A DNA stretch of 64,000 nt from Candidatus Poseidoniaceae archaeon (GTDB lineage: Archaea > Thermoplasmatota > Poseidoniia > Poseidoniales > Poseidoniaceae): contig JAOMOG010000002.1 of assembly GCA_028353405.1 (NCBI GenBank), positions 1-64,000 of the forward strand, in the 5' to 3' direction. The notes under the pieces are model-generated. The model searched no databases and was not told where the DNA came from. It was given only the letters and a program-made list of their open reading frames with translations. This document shows, one piece after another, positions 34,681 to 44,899 of this stretch (its first letter is position 1; each line of letters starts with the position of its first letter). The translations under genes and the position numbers were made by a program.

Positions 34681-37335
34681 ATGACCTGGCACGGCGACAT
34701 CGGAATTATCAGTGGCCGTTATCATTCCACTGAGGTCGTAGAGGGCGGCCAAACAATTCCTCGTACAGTGGTAGAGTTATTTGGCCGCAGTAAAACTGGA
34801 CAATCTATTTGTTTGCTAATAGAGGGCCTTTCGCCAACCTTTGAAGTGGCTAGTTTGGCGCCATTGGATGAAGAAGGAGACTTACCTGAATATCTTGTAA
34901 ATAGACTTCGTAGTCTGGAGGCGCACGCAGATATTGTCAGTTGTAAAGGTCCAGTAATGAAATTAACAGACTTGGGTATGAGGCCAACTTGGCAAATAGA
35001 AGTCAAACAACCATACCTCGTCCCTCAGTTACGCAAAAAATTACAACAGCAAGGCTGGAGTATTTTTTCAGGAGATATTCCTTATTTGAATAGAATCTTT
35101 TTAGATTTAGATCTAGGGATGCATGTTTCTGTTGAAGGACAATTAATCGATCAAAGAAGTGCTGATGATGAAGATGGTAGCCGAATTAATGCGGTAATTG
35201 AAGCGGGTGGAGTTGGCCGTTATCCGGTTGATATTACAGTTAGTTGTAATCTATCCAATTTGGTAGCAGCAGAACCATTCCCTGTTCCCTTCAAGGTATT
35301 TTCATTTGATTTGGAGACCAGCATTGCTCACAATACTGTACTATGTGGTGCTGCTTGGATTGAAAATATGCAAGATGGTACGCGTCAACAATTCACATTT
35401 GTTGGAGAAGAATCTCATATTCTTGAACAGATGACTCTTGTAGTTAGGGCAAATGATCCAGATATTATTACCGGCTACAATATTGATAATTTTGATTTAC
35501 CGCGGCTATTTGAGAGAACTGAAGTATTAGCTAAGAAAATAGAATGGAGAAAAAGAGCCCAATTATTAGGCTGGGGTAGAGTTCCCCAAATTGAATCGGA
35601 GTTGAAGCGAACTAGAACAGGGCTAATGCCGAAACGGCAATCCAATCGTGCTTGGAATCTAGCGGGGCGAGCAATAGTTGATTGTTGGTGGCAAGCAAGA
35701 ATTGCACTCAAGCCACAAAGAGAAACTCTAAGTTTTGTCTCTAAACTATTATTTCCAGATGATGATGAACGTCATAAAATGGATATTGATGCATCAAATA
35801 TGGATGTTGAATGGGCTAATCGGCCAGATGAAGTTCTTGAATATTGTATCAGAGATGCAGCTTTACCACTAGATATTCTAAACGCAATACAAGTCATTCG
35901 TCGTAAGGAAGCGGTTGCCAGTGTTGCTAAGGTTAATTTTGATACCGCTGCCAATGGTAGCACAAGTCAGTTAATCGATTCCTTGGTTATTCGTTTAGCC
36001 GATTCAAAGAATGTTGCAGTACCATTAACTGGTTCAGCAGATGCAAAAGAAGGTCAGATTACAGGTGGATACGTTCACGATGTTGAAGCGGGTTTACATC
36101 CATGGATAGCGGTGCTGGATTTCAAAAGTATGTATCCTTCAATTATGATCGGCCACAATATATGCTACACCACAAGAATTGACTCCAATCAAGACACTCA
36201 GCCTTCAGAAGGTGACTTGATTCATACTGCACCGACTGGTGCAAAATTCCTTCATCAAGAAAAACGTAAAGGATTAGTTCCGTTGTTATTAGAAGATTTG
36301 ATGGCGCAAAGAGATGAACATAAAGCGGGTATGGCGGCCGCCAAAAACAATCAAGATGACAAGGCTTTACAATTTCATGACTCTATGCAATATGCGGTAA
36401 AGATTCTAATGAATTCTTTTTACGGTGTTTTCGCATCAGGATTTTATCGTTTTACTCATCGCGATTTAGGTTCATCAATTACTGCATGGGCGCGTCATAA
36501 TATCAAAGTGATAATCGCCAGGTTAGAAGAAGAAGGACATTCAGTAGTCTATTCTGATACCGATTCAATATTTGTCCGTTCACCGGTTGACGAAAACGCA
36601 ATTTCAGTTTTGAAAGAAGATTCAACTGAAGCAGAGATTGAAAATTGGAACAATGCAAAACAAGCAATGATCACCTTTGGGTTAGATATAGCGCAACGCT
36701 TTAGCAAAGATTCAGCAGTATTAGAATTTGAAAAAGGCTTATCTGTATTTTTCAGCCATGGTGCTAAGAAAAGATATGTTGGTCAAGTGGTTTGGCCGAG
36801 TGAAGAAATGTTAATCCGCGGCTATGAAACTCAAAGGACAGATACATTTTCCTATCTACGAGATACGATGAAGCAAATGTTTAATTTCGCTCTAGCCGAT
36901 GAAGGCGAGGAGTTGGTACAATACGCATTAAGCAGAGTTCAAGCGGTAAAAAATAAACAAGTTGATGCTTCAGAATTAGTGCTTTCAAAGTCTTGTAAAG
37001 GGAAATTGAATAAAGATGGTTCTATCGATTTTACTAAACACTATGCAAATCCCGATTCTATGGCACAAGTTAGAATCGCTCGCGCTTTGATAGAAAAGGG
37101 ACTTGGCTTCACTCCTGGTATGAAAGTTGCTTATATTGTAAGTGATGCTAGTAATAGGCCAATGAATGTAGAGCCATGGCTTGAGGGTGAAGAAAATGGT
37201 GGCATTAGCGGGTATGATGAGATATTCTATGCAGAACGAACTGCTGCTGCAATTGGCAGAATTACCGAGGCATTTGGGTGGAGTGCAAAAGAATTAGTTG
37301 CGGGTAACCGCCAAACCTCGCTTTTCTCCTTCTAA
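34681..37335 (+). CDS. polB: DNA polymerase family B (PolB)
   Basis: The 884-residue protein has an N-terminal domain and a 3'-5' exonuclease with Exo I FSFDLETS, Exo II NIDNFDLPRLF and Exo III YCIRDAALPLD. The polymerase has motif A LDFKSMYPSIMIG, motif B KILMNSFYGVFAS, motif C YSDTDSIFV and the KKRY motif. All catalytic Asp residues are present, so it should be an active proofreading replicative or repair polymerase. The end QTSLFSF resembles a PCNA-interacting PIP box (Q-x-x-L-F-F like). The ATG at 34681 is preferred over the open upstream frame, which overlaps the ilvE start region. Confidence 0.95.
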   Translation: MTWHGDIGIISGRYHSTEVVEGGQTIPRTVVELFGRSKTGQSICLLIEGLSPTFEVASLAPLDEEGDLPEYLVNRLRSLEAHADIVSCKGPVMKLTDLGMRPTWQIEVKQPYLVPQLRKKLQQQGWSIFSGDIPYLNRIFLDLDLGMHVSVEGQLIDQRSADDEDGSRINAVIEAGGVGRYPVDITVSCNLSNLVAAEPFPVPFKVFSFDLETSIAHNTVLCGAAWIENMQDGTRQQFTFVGEESHILEQMTLVVRANDPDIITGYNIDNFDLPRLFERTEVLAKKIEWRKRAQLLGWGRVPQIESELKRTRTGLMPKRQSNRAWNLAGRAIVDCWWQARIALKPQRETLSFVSKLLFPDDDERHKMDIDASNMDVEWANRPDEVLEYCIRDAALPLDILNAIQVIRRKEAVASVAKVNFDTAANGSTSQLIDSLVIRLADSKNVAVPLTGSADAKEGQITGGYVHDVEAGLHPWIAVLDFKSMYPSIMIGHNICYTTRIDSNQDTQPSEGDLIHTAPTGAKFLHQEKRKGLVPLLLEDLMAQRDEHKAGMAAAKNNQDDKALQFHDSMQYAVKILMNSFYGVFASGFYRFTHRDLGSSITAWARHNIKVIIARLEEEGHSVVYSDTDSIFVRSPVDENAISVLKEDSTEAEIENWNNAKQAMITFGLDIAQRFSKDSAVLEFEKGLSVFFSHGAKKRYVGQVVWPSEEMLIRGYETQRTDTFSYLRDTMKQMFNFALADEGEELVQYALSRVQAVKNKQVDASELVLSKSCKGKLNKDGSIDFTKHYANPDSMAQVRIARALIEKGLGFTPGMKVAYIVSDASNRPMNVEPWLEGEENGGISGYDEIFYAERTAAAIGRITEAFGWSAKELVAGNRQTSLFSF

Positions 37336-37384
37336 GGCGTACTTGGGAAGGAAGGGCTTTTCAAACAGCAGGCTTAGCAAGTAA

Positions 37385-38602
37385 ATGATGAAGTTACAAT
37401 TTGGCCCAGTTTTGATGGCTTTCATGATGTTATTAGTCGGCTTATCAGGCTGTATTTTTGAGGAAGAAAATACCTCTTCAGGTGAACTATTTGCAGTTTT
37501 CAGTTTTTCATCAAGCAATGAAAACATCAGAGTCGGTGATACCGTCTCGTTTGATGCCAGTAGTTCAACTCCGGCCGATGGAAGTTTGACATACCGTTGG
37601 GATTTTGATGGCGACTTATCAGTAGATAAAACAGGAAAGACTGCCGAATGGTCTTATGATTCAGTCGGAATCAAAATGGTAATATTAACAATTTCAGATG
37701 GCTTTGGATCTTCAGAACAGATTAGAAACTTAACCATTGTTGATGCTACAGCAGTCGCACCAATAGCCGAAATAACTCAGTATAATGACGCTGAGGATTG
37801 TGAGGACAATGAAATCGATGAAAGCACAAAAATAGTAGTTTGGATGTGTCATTACGATAAAAGTCAAACTGATAGAGATGTGTCAGAAACAACCACTATC
37901 TCACTAGATGCATCTAATTCAGATGCAGGAGATCCTAACGAATATATTCCTGATTATGATTGGGACTTAGATCTAAATGTTGATGCTGATAATGATGGAG
38001 ATGCTGAAAATGATGTCGATTTGAGCGGTGAGTCTGTGAATTGGAACGATGTCCAACCAGGCGAATACCAGATAAAATTGAACATAGTAAATAGCCAAGG
38101 TTTAGTTGATTCTGATACAATCAAAGTCTATGTCTCATATGCTGCTAAATGGTCAGACTTTGAGATGGCAGGAAATACTTCTGCAAACAATGACCCAAAC
38201 AGCGAACTTGACTTTGACGTTACTATTTCCTATGATAAAGATACTGGAAATACCATTCGTAAGGTAGTTGCAGAGTTAACTTATCCTCAGCAAGATGATG
38301 GTTGTATTGATACTGTCCCGGGCGAAGAATCAAATTGCCGTGCACAGTTAGAGATTTTTGCCTTCAATGAAGACGATGAAGAGGGGGGTAATACCGCAAA
38401 TACAGGATTAGATCAACGTGATGATGGAGAGGATTGCGACGAAGAAAACGATTGCGTACACCTCGTCATGTCATCTTATCTTTTTGGTGATGCTGAAAAC
38501 GACAACACCTATGGTGATGGGGATTGGACTTTCGATATTAGAAATGATAAACGGAATACACTTCAAGTGGAATCATTCGTCATTAGATTAGTGTATGTCT
38601 GA
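37385..38602 (+). CDS. PKD-domain lipoprotein
   Basis: The protein has 405 residues. A lipoprotein signal (MMKLQFGPVLMAFMMLLVG, then LSGC) is followed by a PKD domain (GDTVSFDASSSTPADGSLTY, RWDFDGD, VILTISDGFG). A second PKD-like unit is more acidic (SLDASNSDAGDPNEYIPDYD, WDLDLNVDADNDGDAEND). A C-terminal beta domain has four cysteines. The Asp/Asn runs suggest calcium binding. It is probably a surface adhesion or scaffold protein; no enzyme motif is visible. Confidence 0.78.
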   Translation: MMKLQFGPVLMAFMMLLVGLSGCIFEEENTSSGELFAVFSFSSSNENIRVGDTVSFDASSSTPADGSLTYRWDFDGDLSVDKTGKTAEWSYDSVGIKMVILTISDGFGSSEQIRNLTIVDATAVAPIAEITQYNDAEDCEDNEIDESTKIVVWMCHYDKSQTDRDVSETTTISLDASNSDAGDPNEYIPDYDWDLDLNVDADNDGDAENDVDLSGESVNWNDVQPGEYQIKLNIVNSQGLVDSDTIKVYVSYAAKWSDFEMAGNTSANNDPNSELDFDVTISYDKDTGNTIRKVVAELTYPQQDDGCIDTVPGEESNCRAQLEIFAFNEDDEEGGNTANTGLDQRDDGEDCDEENDCVHLVMSSYLFGDAENDNTYGDGDWTFDIRNDKRNTLQVESFVIRLVYV

Positions 38603-38722
38603 TGACATTGCAATTCTATTGCGTAATTGCTTTGTCCTATCAATTTCTTTGCAAGAGGCTAAATAGATTTGCCAATCCACCACAAAATAACACTACTCTG
38701 AAAGGGCAAGGGGGGGAATGAA

Positions 38723-40363
38723 ATGGACTTAAAAGATACTGCTGGCAAACTAATCCAGGGTGATGTCAAAGGCGTTATTTCAGATGTTTCCAAGCAATTT
38801 GAGCGAACTGTAGGTTTGGCCGGTGTCATAATTATTTCACTTTCTGCAATGCTTGGTTCGGGACTCTTTGTATTACCTTCCTTTGCAGCAGTTATGATGG
38901 ATGAAGGAATTTGGCTCGCATTTTTACTTGCGGCTTCAGTAGTTTTACCAGGGGCCTTTTCTAAATCAGAATTAGCATCTGGGATGCCCTCGAGTGGAGG
39001 TTCATATGTATATCTCGAAAAAACATATGGTCCTTTGGTTGGAACGATTAGCGGTATTGGCTTATGGGCGTCGTTTCTACTAAAAGCATCCTTTGCATTA
39101 ATTGGTTTTTCTGCATATATGTACACAATAACTACTTACTTTGATTTTGAACTGAACTCTTATGTTGTATCAGCATCAGCATTAATCTTAATCACAATCA
39201 TCAACCTATTAGGGGTTAAGAAAGTTAAAGCCATTCAAGCACCAATTTTGGCATTAACCTTGTCTCTATTATTCGTTATTTCAATTATGGCATTGTTTGA
39301 ACAATCTACCGATTTGTCAAGACCTTGGGATGCAGCAATGAGTGCTGATCCTTGGACTATCGCGGAAACATCCGCATTTGTTTTTGTTGCGTATGCTGGA
39401 GTAACCAAGGTTGCTGCAATCGGAGGGGAAGTTAAAAACCCGGGAAAGAATCTACCTTCTGGAATCATGATTTCGTTATTAATTGCTACAGTTCTCTATT
39501 GTTCTATCACTTACATAATGATGGCCACAATTCCGGGTGAATGGTGGCTGAATAACGATGGGTCTACTATCGAAGATCCTATTTACAAATTCGTTGAGAC
39601 TGTAGCAGGTTCTAAAGTAGGCGTAGTAGCTGCAATTTTGGCTGTTTTAACCATGATTTCTATGGCATTGTCTGGTATTTTAGCGGCCTCACGATTTTTG
39701 TTTGCCATGGCTAGAGACAATTTACTCCCGCAGTCTCTAGAGGAAGTAAATGCAAAATATGAAACTCCACATTGGCCAATAATTTTGACGGCTACAATCA
39801 TGGGAATGGCCATACTATTACTTCCTGTGAAAGATGTTGCAAAGCTAGCCTCTGGATTCAAAATAATGATATTTATTATGATCAATTCATGCGTTATTAT
39901 TCTTCGTCAAACAGATTTCAAACATGAGTGGAATCCGGAATACCGCAGTCCATTATATCCATTCCTCCATATCTGGGGGATTTTAGCTGGTTTGGCTTTA
40001 GTTTACATTATGGGTGAAAAAGCATTCATTGGAGCTTCTGCAGCTATTGTGATGGGATTAATCGTATACTACCTGTACGGTAAAAAGCATGCACATCCAA
40101 GAGAAACTCCCTTTCACACTTTCAAACAAGAATTCCGTAATCCAACACCAGAAGAGCATAAACGCCGTGAGGAAATGTTCCACATGGCGGATTTGGGTGG
40201 TAAGAATCATTTGACACTTACAGAATTCCAGCATGCATTGAAAAAACTTGGATTCAATTATAACGTGTACGAGTCCCGTATGATTTTTCACAAAGCGGAT
40301 ATCAATGAAGATGGAGTTATTGACATTGACGAATTCCTCAATAACTTTGAAGGCGAAGAATGA
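38723..40363 (+). CDS. APC-family amino acid permease with C-terminal EF-hand domain
   Basis: Residues 20-450 form an APC-superfamily transporter with about 12 helices. Helix 1 has the unwound GSGLFVLP motif (LSAMLGSGLFVLPSF), and the family pattern SGGSYVYLEKTYGPLVG follows, then FAYAG-like VFVAYAGVTKVAAIGGEVKN. After the last helix comes a soluble tail (HTFKQEFRNPTPEEHKRREE) and a pair of EF-hands. The first is degenerate (DLGGKNHLTLTEF) and the second canonical (DINEDGVIDIDEF). Calcium control of a prokaryotic permease through a fused EF-hand is uncommon. GGGGGGAATGAA precedes the ATG. The substrate is unknown. Confidence 0.85.
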   Translation: MDLKDTAGKLIQGDVKGVISDVSKQFERTVGLAGVIIISLSAMLGSGLFVLPSFAAVMMDEGIWLAFLLAASVVLPGAFSKSELASGMPSSGGSYVYLEKTYGPLVGTISGIGLWASFLLKASFALIGFSAYMYTITTYFDFELNSYVVSASALILITIINLLGVKKVKAIQAPILALTLSLLFVISIMALFEQSTDLSRPWDAAMSADPWTIAETSAFVFVAYAGVTKVAAIGGEVKNPGKNLPSGIMISLLIATVLYCSITYIMMATIPGEWWLNNDGSTIEDPIYKFVETVAGSKVGVVAAILAVLTMISMALSGILAASRFLFAMARDNLLPQSLEEVNAKYETPHWPIILTATIMGMAILLLPVKDVAKLASGFKIMIFIMINSCVIILRQTDFKHEWNPEYRSPLYPFLHIWGILAGLALVYIMGEKAFIGASAAIVMGLIVYYLYGKKHAHPRETPFHTFKQEFRNPTPEEHKRREEMFHMADLGGKNHLTLTEFQHALKKLGFNYNVYESRMIFHKADINEDGVIDIDEFLNNFEGEE

Positions 40364-40412
40364 TATTCGTTAATTGCATATCTTAAAACGCTATGCATAC
40401 CAGCGATGACTG

Positions 40413-41864
40413 ATGAGAAGAACACGTATTGTGTCTACCATCGGACCATCTTCCGACTCTCCCGAGATTCTAGAGTCGCTTCTTAGAGCCGGTGTTGATG
40501 TATGCCGATTGAATTATTCGCATGGCGAACCAGCAGAGAAAACTCCAATTTATGAACGCATAAGGGGATTTGAAAGCATAATCGGTAGACCTACTTGCAT
40601 ACTTGCAGATTTACCAGGACCTAAACTGAGGCTAGGGGTTTTCCCTGGAGTCATTCTATTGGTCAAGGGCCAAACTGTAGAACTTCACTGTGGTGTGGCT
40701 AAGATGAGTAACGCGAGTGCTGCAAAGTTACCAGTAGAATATGCAGGTCTTAGTTCAGAATTAAATGTCAACGATCCAGTTCTTATCGCCGATGGCCTGA
40801 TTAGATTGGTTGTTACGCAGACGAAAGGCAAATCAGCTGGTATTGTAACATGTGTCGTTGACGATGGCGGCCCAGTTAGTAAGAGAAAAGGAATCAATGT
40901 TCCAAGCACAATGGTGGATTTGCCAGCTATTGGAAAAAATGACAAACTCGCATTAGAACATGCGCTTCAACATGGCGCAGATTATATTGCAGTCAGTTAT
41001 GTTCGTACTGCTGCAGATTTACTACCGGCTAAAGAAGCGATAAAAAAGGCTGGGCAACATGTTCCTATCATTGCTAAAATAGAACACCCAGCCGCTTTAG
41101 AGAATCTAGAAGAGATTCTAGATATGGCTGATGCTGTGATGGTTGCGAGGGGCGATTTGGGAGTGGAAATTCCACTGGAACAAGTTCCGTTGGCCCAACA
41201 AAGAATCATTGATGGTGCATTGCAAAGAGGTATGCCGGTGATTGTTGCGACACAAATGCTAGATTCGATGATTCTGAATTCGCGGCCTACAAGGGCTGAA
41301 GTGAGTGATATTTCTAATGCGATTCGTTTTGGTGCTACAGCTGTGATGCTCTCCGGTGAAACCGCTTCTGGAAACTATCCACTACAATCGGTTGAGACGA
41401 TGGCGAAAATTGCTATTGCTACTGAACAAGGTTTGGAGTCATCAGGTGCTAGTCCAAGCGGATTGGTAAGATACAAAGCAACAAGAGCAGTTGCACATGC
41501 TGGTGTTGAATTGGCAAAAATTAGTAAAGCGGTAAGACTTATTGTTGCTACTGAGCATGGTAATGCGCCGAGATTGGTTGCAGGACACCAGCCAGGGATT
41601 CCAATTACTGCGGTCAGCGATAGGATTAGAGCGACTCGAAGAGTCCAATTATTGCCGGGCGTTGATAGTATAATTATCAAAGAACACCAACGCGGTTCAG
41701 AAACAATGGAGGCAGCGGTTTCAGCGCTTTTGGCGGATGGAAGGCTCAACTTCGGAGATCGTGTAGTTGCAATCTCAGGAAGCCCTCTTGCAATGAGGGG
41801 TGTGACTAGTACAATCCGAATGTATCGCATCTCCAAAGATGGAACAATTCTTGGAGCCGAATAA
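40413..41864 (+). CDS. pyk: Pyruvate kinase
   Basis: The 483-residue protein is full length. It contains TRIVSTIGPSS, VCRLNYSHG, the B domain, IIAKIEHPAALENLEEIL, VMVARGDLGVEIPLEQVP, VIVATQMLDSMILNSRPTRA and AVMLSGETASGNYP, the phosphoenolpyruvate and Mg/K-binding elements. The C-terminal allosteric domain is present. It makes ATP and pyruvate at the end of glycolysis, in the cytoplasm. It is the only central-carbon enzyme in the window and is unlinked to other glycolytic genes. Confidence 0.95.
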   Translation: MRRTRIVSTIGPSSDSPEILESLLRAGVDVCRLNYSHGEPAEKTPIYERIRGFESIIGRPTCILADLPGPKLRLGVFPGVILLVKGQTVELHCGVAKMSNASAAKLPVEYAGLSSELNVNDPVLIADGLIRLVVTQTKGKSAGIVTCVVDDGGPVSKRKGINVPSTMVDLPAIGKNDKLALEHALQHGADYIAVSYVRTAADLLPAKEAIKKAGQHVPIIAKIEHPAALENLEEILDMADAVMVARGDLGVEIPLEQVPLAQQRIIDGALQRGMPVIVATQMLDSMILNSRPTRAEVSDISNAIRFGATAVMLSGETASGNYPLQSVETMAKIAIATEQGLESSGASPSGLVRYKATRAVAHAGVELAKISKAVRLIVATEHGNAPRLVAGHQPGIPITAVSDRIRATRRVQLLPGVDSIIIKEHQRGSETMEAAVSALLADGRLNFGDRVVAISGSPLAMRGVTSTIRMYRISKDGTILGAE

Positions 41865-42041
41865 TCGGCCGTAATAACCACTCTCGCTAATGTTTGAAAA
41901 TTGGGGCATTTGAGATTATTCCGCCCATTATTTTGAATCCATAAGTCCCCTGTGGCCCGATTGTGTCGATTATTATTTACATTAAGTTAGATAAAAACCG
42001 TCGCGGTCTTCAAATAGGGGTTTCTTGTCGGCTGACTCGCT

Positions 42042-42047
42042 AAGGAG
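42042..42047 (+). promoter_or_regulatory. Ribosome binding site of EF-1 alpha
   Basis: AAGGAG lies 8 bases before the ATG at 42056. The 191-base gap upstream contains AT-rich candidates for a TATA box (TATTATTTA near 41971) but no clear single choice. Confidence 0.6.
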
Positions 42048-42055
42048 TTATCAAT

Positions 42056-43345
42056 ATGGGATCTCAATGGGAAGATAGAAGCAAGTCACACCTGAATATC
42101 GTGTTTATCGGGCACGTAGACCACGGAAAGTCCACTACTGTTGGACGCCTACTGTTGGACTCCGGTCACATCGAAGGTCACGTAGTTGAAAAGAACGAAA
42201 AGCTCGCTGCAGAATCTGGTAAGGCTGGATTCGGTCTTGCGTACGTCATGGACGGACTAAAGGAAGAGCGCGAACGTGGTATTACTATCGACGTTGCTCA
42301 CAAGGAATTTTTCACACCTAACTACTACTGGACTGTTATTGACGCTCCAGGTCACCGCGATTTCGTAAAGAACATGATTACTGGTGCTTCACAAGCTGAC
42401 GCAGCAGTTCTACTCTGTGCAGCAAATGATGGTGTCAACTCACAAACCAAGGAACATGCTTTCCTTGCTCGTGTACTTGGTGTTTCACAACTCATCGTCC
42501 ACGTCAACAAGATGGATATCTCTGGTGTTGACTGGTCCGAAGACAAGTATAAGGCAGCATGTGCAGAAGTTAGCACTCTACTAAAGCAAGCAGGATACAA
42601 GCCAGATGACATACCAATGATTCCAGCATCTTCTCTAAACGGAGACAATGTCTTCAACAAGTCCGATAAGTGCCCTTGGTACAATGGACCTACACTGTTC
42701 GAGGCTATTGACAAGGTTACAATGCCTCCTAAGCCAGTTGACAAAGCACTTCGCTTGCCGATTCAAGATGTCTACAAGATTTCAGGTATCGGAACTGTTC
42801 CAGTAGGAAAGATCGAAACAGGAACTCTAAACGTTGGAAAGACTGTTGTCTTCAATCCATCACAGAAGTCTGCTGAAGTCAAGTCTATTGAGATGCATCA
42901 CACAATGGTTGACAGGGCAGAGCCTGGTGACAACGTTGGATTCAACGTTCGTGGCCTAGCAGCTGTTGACATCCGCCGTGGAGACGTTGCAGGATACACA
43001 GACTCTGCACCTACATTCGTTCGTCATGACGAAACATTCGTTGGACAGATTAGTATCATGGGTATTCCAAAGGCAGTTTCAGTAGGATACACTCCTGTAT
43101 TCCACGCTCACACTGCTCAAGTTGCAATCCGCTTCTTGGATCTTCTAGAAAAGACCAACAAGAAAGGAAAGGAAGCAAATCCTTCTTTCCTAAAGACTGG
43201 AGACCAAGCAATGATTCGCTTCCAGCCTACCAAGCCTTTTGCAATCGAGCAATTGGAGGACTTCCCACAACTTGCCCGCTTCGCTATTCGTGACATGGGT
43301 AAGACAGTCGCCGCTGGTGTTTGTCTAAAGATTGAAAAGAAGTGA
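42056..43345 (+). CDS. tuf: Translation elongation factor 1 alpha (aEF1A)
   Basis: The 429-residue GTPase has G1 [10 protein letters not shown]3 [13 protein letters not shown]4 NKMD and the switch region [15 protein letters not shown]. The archaeal/eukaryal form is shown by [18 protein letters not shown] and the long insertion around [18 protein letters not shown]. It brings aminoacyl-tRNA to the ribosome. Codon use is biased in a way typical of highly expressed genes (many GGA, CTA, AAG). S10 follows 37 bases downstream, a conserved archaeal pairing. Confidence 0.98.
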   Translation: MGSQWEDRSKSHLNIVFIGHVDHGKSTTVGRLLLDSGHIEGHVVEKNEKLAAESGKAGFGLAYVMDGLKEERERGITIDVAHKEFFTPNYYWTVIDAPGHRDFVKNMITGASQADAAVLLCAANDGVNSQTKEHAFLARVLGVSQLIVHVNKMDISGVDWSEDKYKAACAEVSTLLKQAGYKPDDIPMIPASSLNGDNVFNKSDKCPWYNGPTLFEAIDKVTMPPKPVDKALRLPIQDVYKISGIGTVPVGKIETGTLNVGKTVVFNPSQKSAEVKSIEMHHTMVDRAEPGDNVGFNVRGLAAVDIRRGDVAGYTDSAPTFVRHDETFVGQISIMGIPKAVSVGYTPVFHAHTAQVAIRFLDLLEKTNKKGKEANPSFLKTGDQAMIRFQPTKPFAIEQLEDFPQLARFAIRDMGKTVAAGVCLKIEKK

Positions 43346-43382
43346 GTCTAATTGATTTCATCTGATACTTGGGGGAATTAAA

Positions 43383-43712
43383 ATGGCAGCAGTAACAATC
43401 ATCAAGTTAACCGGTGAAAACCATTCTGACATTGATTTAGTCGCAGCACAAATCAAGAACATTTGTGAAACAGGTGGCATTTCACTCCGTGGACCAATCC
43501 CACTACCTACACGCCGTTTAGTCGTACCAGTTCGTAAGGCACCATCCGGTGAAGGCAGTGAGACATACGATCACTGGGAACTGAGAGTTCACAAGCGTCT
43601 TATTGAGATGGATATTACCACTGGCAAGGATGAAAAAGCACTTCTCGCAGTAGCTCGTATCCAAGTTCCAGATACTGTAGGCATTGAACTTACAATGCGC
43701 GCAGTTAACTGA
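43383..43712 (+). CDS. rpsJ: Ribosomal protein uS10
   Basis: The 109-residue protein has the S10 signatures ICETGGISLRGPIPLPTRRL and ELRVHKRLIEMDIT, and ends in VGIELTMRAVN. It is a 30S protein of the tRNA-binding head domain. It is probably cotranscribed with EF-1 alpha. GGGGGA at 43371 is the ribosome binding site. Confidence 0.95.
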   Translation: MAAVTIIKLTGENHSDIDLVAAQIKNICETGGISLRGPIPLPTRRLVVPVRKAPSGEGSETYDHWELRVHKRLIEMDITTGKDEKALLAVARIQVPDTVGIELTMRAVN

Positions 43713-43763
43713 AATGTTAGTATTGACAATAATACATTGGCCGTAAGGCTAGTAATTTGACAT

Positions 43764-44786
43764 TCACAGGGCTGCAATCTTTGCAAACCCGCCATCGACC
43801 AACATTTCTGCTGTTAGTGAATCTAGGAAGTGAACATCGCCCACTTCTAAAGTGACTTCTTCACCCGCGGCGTTGATTATCGCTTCAGGTAACGACTCCA
43901 ATATTCTAACTCGGATTAACTCATCAGTCTCAGGTTCAACTTCTTGATCTTCAATCATATCTTCTAAGATTATTTCACTAGCCTTGGAAGAAGGTGCCAG
44001 TTCCATCGCTGCTGCATGACGTATTTCACCTGCCATTCCTTCCATGAAGTCAGACATACCTTCATCTTCATCTTTGGTGGTAGTAATTGTTTCTTGAATT
44101 CTTTCATTATTATCTAAATCAGCATGAATGTGCTCATCTAGGTCAGGCCATTCAGTATCACTAAAACGGTCCTCCTCATCAGTTTCCATAACCTCAATTT
44201 TTTCAGGTTTATCATCTTCAAAAGCCAAAGCTGGAGGTGGGTTACCAGTCAAGTTATTGCTGGAGAAAGAATCTAATTGCATGGTTCCAGGTGCATGACG
44301 AACTTGGCTTATTCCACCTTCTCCAGCAATACCATTCTGCATTCCATTCCAGTCAACGCCCATTTTAAAGCGGTCTATTTGAATTTGTAATGCATGATAG
44401 AACGCCTTCTCTTCAGGATCGTGACGATGCCAATCAAGTGACGGTAATTCTTGGTTCTTAGCAGTATTTGCAGTGGCTCTCATCGATTGACTCGCTGCGT
44501 GCTGCATCATTGCAACCATTCTCTTACGCGCTAGATCACTTGCAATGCGGCGAATATTTGCTTGTCTTTTCTGAAGGTTTTGCAAGCGAATACCCGTTGC
44601 ACCCACCCTTAGCATATCCTGAATGTCCAAATCAATGTCAGAAAGTAGTTTTTTGACATTTTCCCAGAAATCAGTTCTCGGCAAACTGGTAGGAACATTT
44701 CGCCCTGATTGTTGCCGATTGGTAGTGAATAGTTGTTCTTCCACCTCGTGCGCTTGGGCGCTATCGAGTTCACGTGGAGGCGACAT
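43764..44786 (-). CDS. GINS51-like DNA replication subunit with long acidic insertion
   Basis: The 340-residue protein begins with a helical A-domain-like segment (TDFWENVKKLLSDIDLDIQD, then RRIASDLARKRMVAMMQHAA), the GINS pattern of a dFY-type start followed by a basic RR..KI helix. It ends in a small B-domain (LIRVRILESLPEAI, GEEVTLEVGDVHFLDSLTAE, MLVDGGFAKIAAL), the archaeal GINS51/GINS15 order. Between them is about 170 residues of low-complexity acidic sequence. GINS links the MCM helicase and Cdc45/RecJ in the archaeal replisome. The assignment is by pattern and not certain. An ATG at 44843 would add 19 residues. Confidence 0.6.
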   Translation of the reverse strand: MSPPRELDSAQAHEVEEQLFTTNRQQSGRNVPTSLPRTDFWENVKKLLSDIDLDIQDMLRVGATGIRLQNLQKRQANIRRIASDLARKRMVAMMQHAASQSMRATANTAKNQELPSLDWHRHDPEEKAFYHALQIQIDRFKMGVDWNGMQNGIAGEGGISQVRHAPGTMQLDSFSSNNLTGNPPPALAFEDDKPEKIEVMETDEEDRFSDTEWPDLDEHIHADLDNNERIQETITTTKDEDEGMSDFMEGMAGEIRHAAAMELAPSSKASEIILEDMIEDQEVEPETDELIRVRILESLPEAIINAAGEEVTLEVGDVHFLDSLTAEMLVDGGFAKIAAL

Positions 44787-44899
44787 TATGGCAACCCTGT
44801 CGCCCACGATTCTTGAACCCTTCACTAAAACCGTTTCACACATTCCATACTCACTTTGATATTCAAAGGCTACACCTCGCAGAGCGAGGTGAGTGAAAC

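Noticed and set aside
38610..38622. Hairpin GCAAT-TCT-ATTGC after the PKD lipoprotein as a terminator
   Set aside because: Five base pairs only, no T-run follows, and euryarchaeal termination does not depend on hairpins.
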